NCBI GenBank assembly: GCA_050743625.1
Contig: JBOGED010000629.1
Location: forward strand, 1 to 23,869
Length of the DNA: 23,869 nt
DNA from: JBOGED01 sp050743625
GTDB lineage: Bacteria; Actinomycetota; Nitriliruptoria; Euzebyales; Egibacteraceae
Direction: 5' to 3'
A model generated the notes under the pieces. The model was not told the origin of the DNA. It saw only the letters and a list, made by a program, of their open reading frames with translations, and made no database searches. This document shows positions 22,968-23,869 of the stretch, piece after piece (the first letter of the stretch is position 1; every line of letters begins with the position of its first letter). The position numbers and the translations under genes are program-made.

Positions 22968-23107
22968 TCACCGAGCAAGATCGGCTTCGTTGACGACGAG
23001 CGGCCATGTGCCTTGGTCAGGCCCTTTCACCGCGCGAAAGCCACGGAAGTCGAAGGTGAAGACCGGCTCGCCTCGTGACTCGGCGACGGCCATTACGGAG
23101 GCGTCGA
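22968..23107 (-). pseudogene. PIN-domain (VapC-like toxin) gene, 3' fragment
   Basis: The minus strand reads VDASVMAVAESRGEPVFTFD followed by FRGFRAVKGPDQGTWPLVV and a stop at 22968. This is the C-terminal quarter of a PIN-domain ribonuclease: the conserved DAS(V)xAxAE helix and the TFDFRGF strand. Everything upstream is replaced by the partial uppS copy, beginning exactly at 23108. About 46 residues of a usual 130-140 remain and there is no start, so it is dead. Its stop directly abuts the uppS stop. Confidence 0.75.
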
Positions 23108-23341
23108 CTTTATCGGGCGCCGTGGCCGCCCGGTGCCTCGCCGGTTGGTCGAGATGATGGAGCGCACCGAGGCGCGCACCGCCCGCCACACCCGGTTGAC
23201 CTTGCAGGTGGCGTTCAACTACGGCGGTCGGGCCGAGCTGGTCGACGCCGCCCGCCGTATCGCGTCCGACGCCGTGGCGGGTCGCCTGAGCCCGCCGTCG
23301 CCGAGTGCCAATGCCGCACCCGCCGCTTCGGCAAACTCTGA
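23108..23341 (+). pseudogene. Partial duplicate of uppS with an internal deletion
   Basis: Positions 23108-23290 repeat 22547-22729 of uppS with five mismatches that I count in 183 bp. Positions 23292-23341 repeat 22918-22967, including the stop, with three mismatches in 50 bp. The intervening 188 bp of uppS (22730-22917) are missing. Both the N-terminus and the RTSGE motif are absent, so no enzyme can result. The copy is in the same orientation as uppS and starts at the broken PIN gene. Confidence 0.92.
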
Positions 23342-23423
23342 GCGAGAGGCGGTCGATCTGTGGAGCCCCTCCATCAGCCCCGCCCCGCCTCGAACGCTCA
23401 CGCAATACACTTGGAGGATCAGG

Positions 23424-23778
23424 ATGACACTTGTTGACGGCCCCCCACCGACGGGCGCCGGTAGGCTGATCCTCACGGCTGACAGAAGGCTTCACATCGT
23501 CTGGCGCGTCCTGTTGCACATCGTAAGCTTTTTGGCTATCTTTCTTCTTTCTTCTTTGCATAGTCCCGGCGGTTGGGATCGCGCAGCAATTCGGTTGGCC
23601 GCAGGGCGCCATTAACGCCGTAGCGGCCATGCTTTTCTCGCCGGCCATCATCGGCTGGACTTACCTGTTCCGGCGCTATATAGACAAACGACCGTGGCAG
23701 GCCATCGGGTTGACGCCGCTGAGAAAGGCGCTACCTCACACCCAGGGCCTCGGCAAAGTCGGTGGTGTAGCTGGTTGA
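23424..23778 (+). pseudogene. N-terminal part of a CPBP-like membrane protein, frameshifted and truncated
   Basis: ATG 23424 has GGAGG at 23412-23416 and a proper start of translation. The first frame reads RRLHIVWRVLLHIVSFLAIFLL. Within a CTT/TTC-rich tract (23541-23557) the frame must change to continue as CIVPAVGIAQQFGWP, then AMLFSPAIIGWTYLFRRYID and KRPWQAIGLTPL. This two-helix start ending in a DxRP...GL motif is typical of CPBP-family intramembrane proteases. The sequence then loses similarity near 23730 and stops at 23776, so the catalytic EExxxR region is absent. The family call is tentative. Confidence 0.55.
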
Positions 23779-23869
23779 CCGGGTTGGACGTTGGGTGCTG
23801 GCTTTTGCCGGCAGCGGCTGGTAGAAGTCGTGCGTGACCAACAGCGTGCGCGAGGGTTTGGTGGTGCGG
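23731..23869 (-). CDS. C-terminal tail of an unidentified ORF running out of the window
   Basis: A minus-strand frame is open from the window edge to a TAG at 23731-23733, about 45 residues, including RTLLVTHDFYQPLPAKAS and TTDFAEALGVR. It starts where the CPBP-like sequence loses its similarity, which suggests that a separate gene or element was joined here. I do not recognise the family. A transposase or integrase tail is only a guess from the context of decay. Confidence 0.3.
   Translation of the reverse strand, partial: RTTKPSRTLLVTHDFYQPLPAKASTQRPTRSTSYTTDFAEALGVR

Overview
The window is GC-rich, bacterial and reads as Actinomycetota. The strongest evidence is the housekeeping order phoH - ybeY - CBS/CorC - cdd - era - recO - uppS at the right. 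A SigG/SigX5-like ECF sigma factor with a C-terminal SnoaL-like domain, a TIGR03086-type (mycothiol-dependent maleylpyruvate isomerase-like) protein, and many GTG/TTG starts support it. No tRNA, rRNA or CRISPR array was seen.

Left end (about 1-4250): a decayed accessory region. One intact MetX-like alpha/beta hydrolase sits between the C-terminal remnant of a Baeyer-Villiger monooxygenase (broken over three frames) and the C-terminal remnant of a short-chain dehydrogenase, which suggests a former cyclic-ketone or alcohol catabolic cluster. A small membrane protein, a four-helix membrane protein and a frameshifted TIGR03086 gene follow. A 17-bp perfect inverted repeat bounds a 169-bp segment at 124-292.

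4251-6716: a VOC-family protein with a hairpin behind it, a STAS-domain protein, a sigma factor gene with a one-base frameshift, and an OsmC-family protein.

6889-16178: a long, tightly packed plus-strand operon. It encodes a complete LivFGHMJ-type ABC importer (livG, livH, livM, a lipoprotein binding protein, livF) with an acyl-CoA synthetase between livG and livH, a PaaK-like adenylate-forming protein with altered core motifs, and an ECHDC3-like crotonase that lacks both classical catalytic glutamates. I infer uptake of an organic acid coupled to CoA activation. The operon is interrupted between livH and livM by about 430 bp of short repeats, including two copies of a 42-bp near-perfect palindrome. 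A third copy lies at 20025 between the CorC-like gene and cdd.

16280-17105 (minus): an XRE-type regulator translationally coupled to a frameshifted nucleotidyltransferase, resembling a toxin-antitoxin or defence pair.

17217-22967: the housekeeping block (RNA metabolism, ribosome maturation, cytidine salvage, recombination, undecaprenyl diphosphate synthesis).

22968-23869: a junk zone. It holds the 3' end of a PIN-domain toxin gene, an internally deleted partial copy of uppS, a frameshifted N-terminal piece of a CPBP-like membrane protein, and the tail of an unidentified minus-strand ORF leaving the window.
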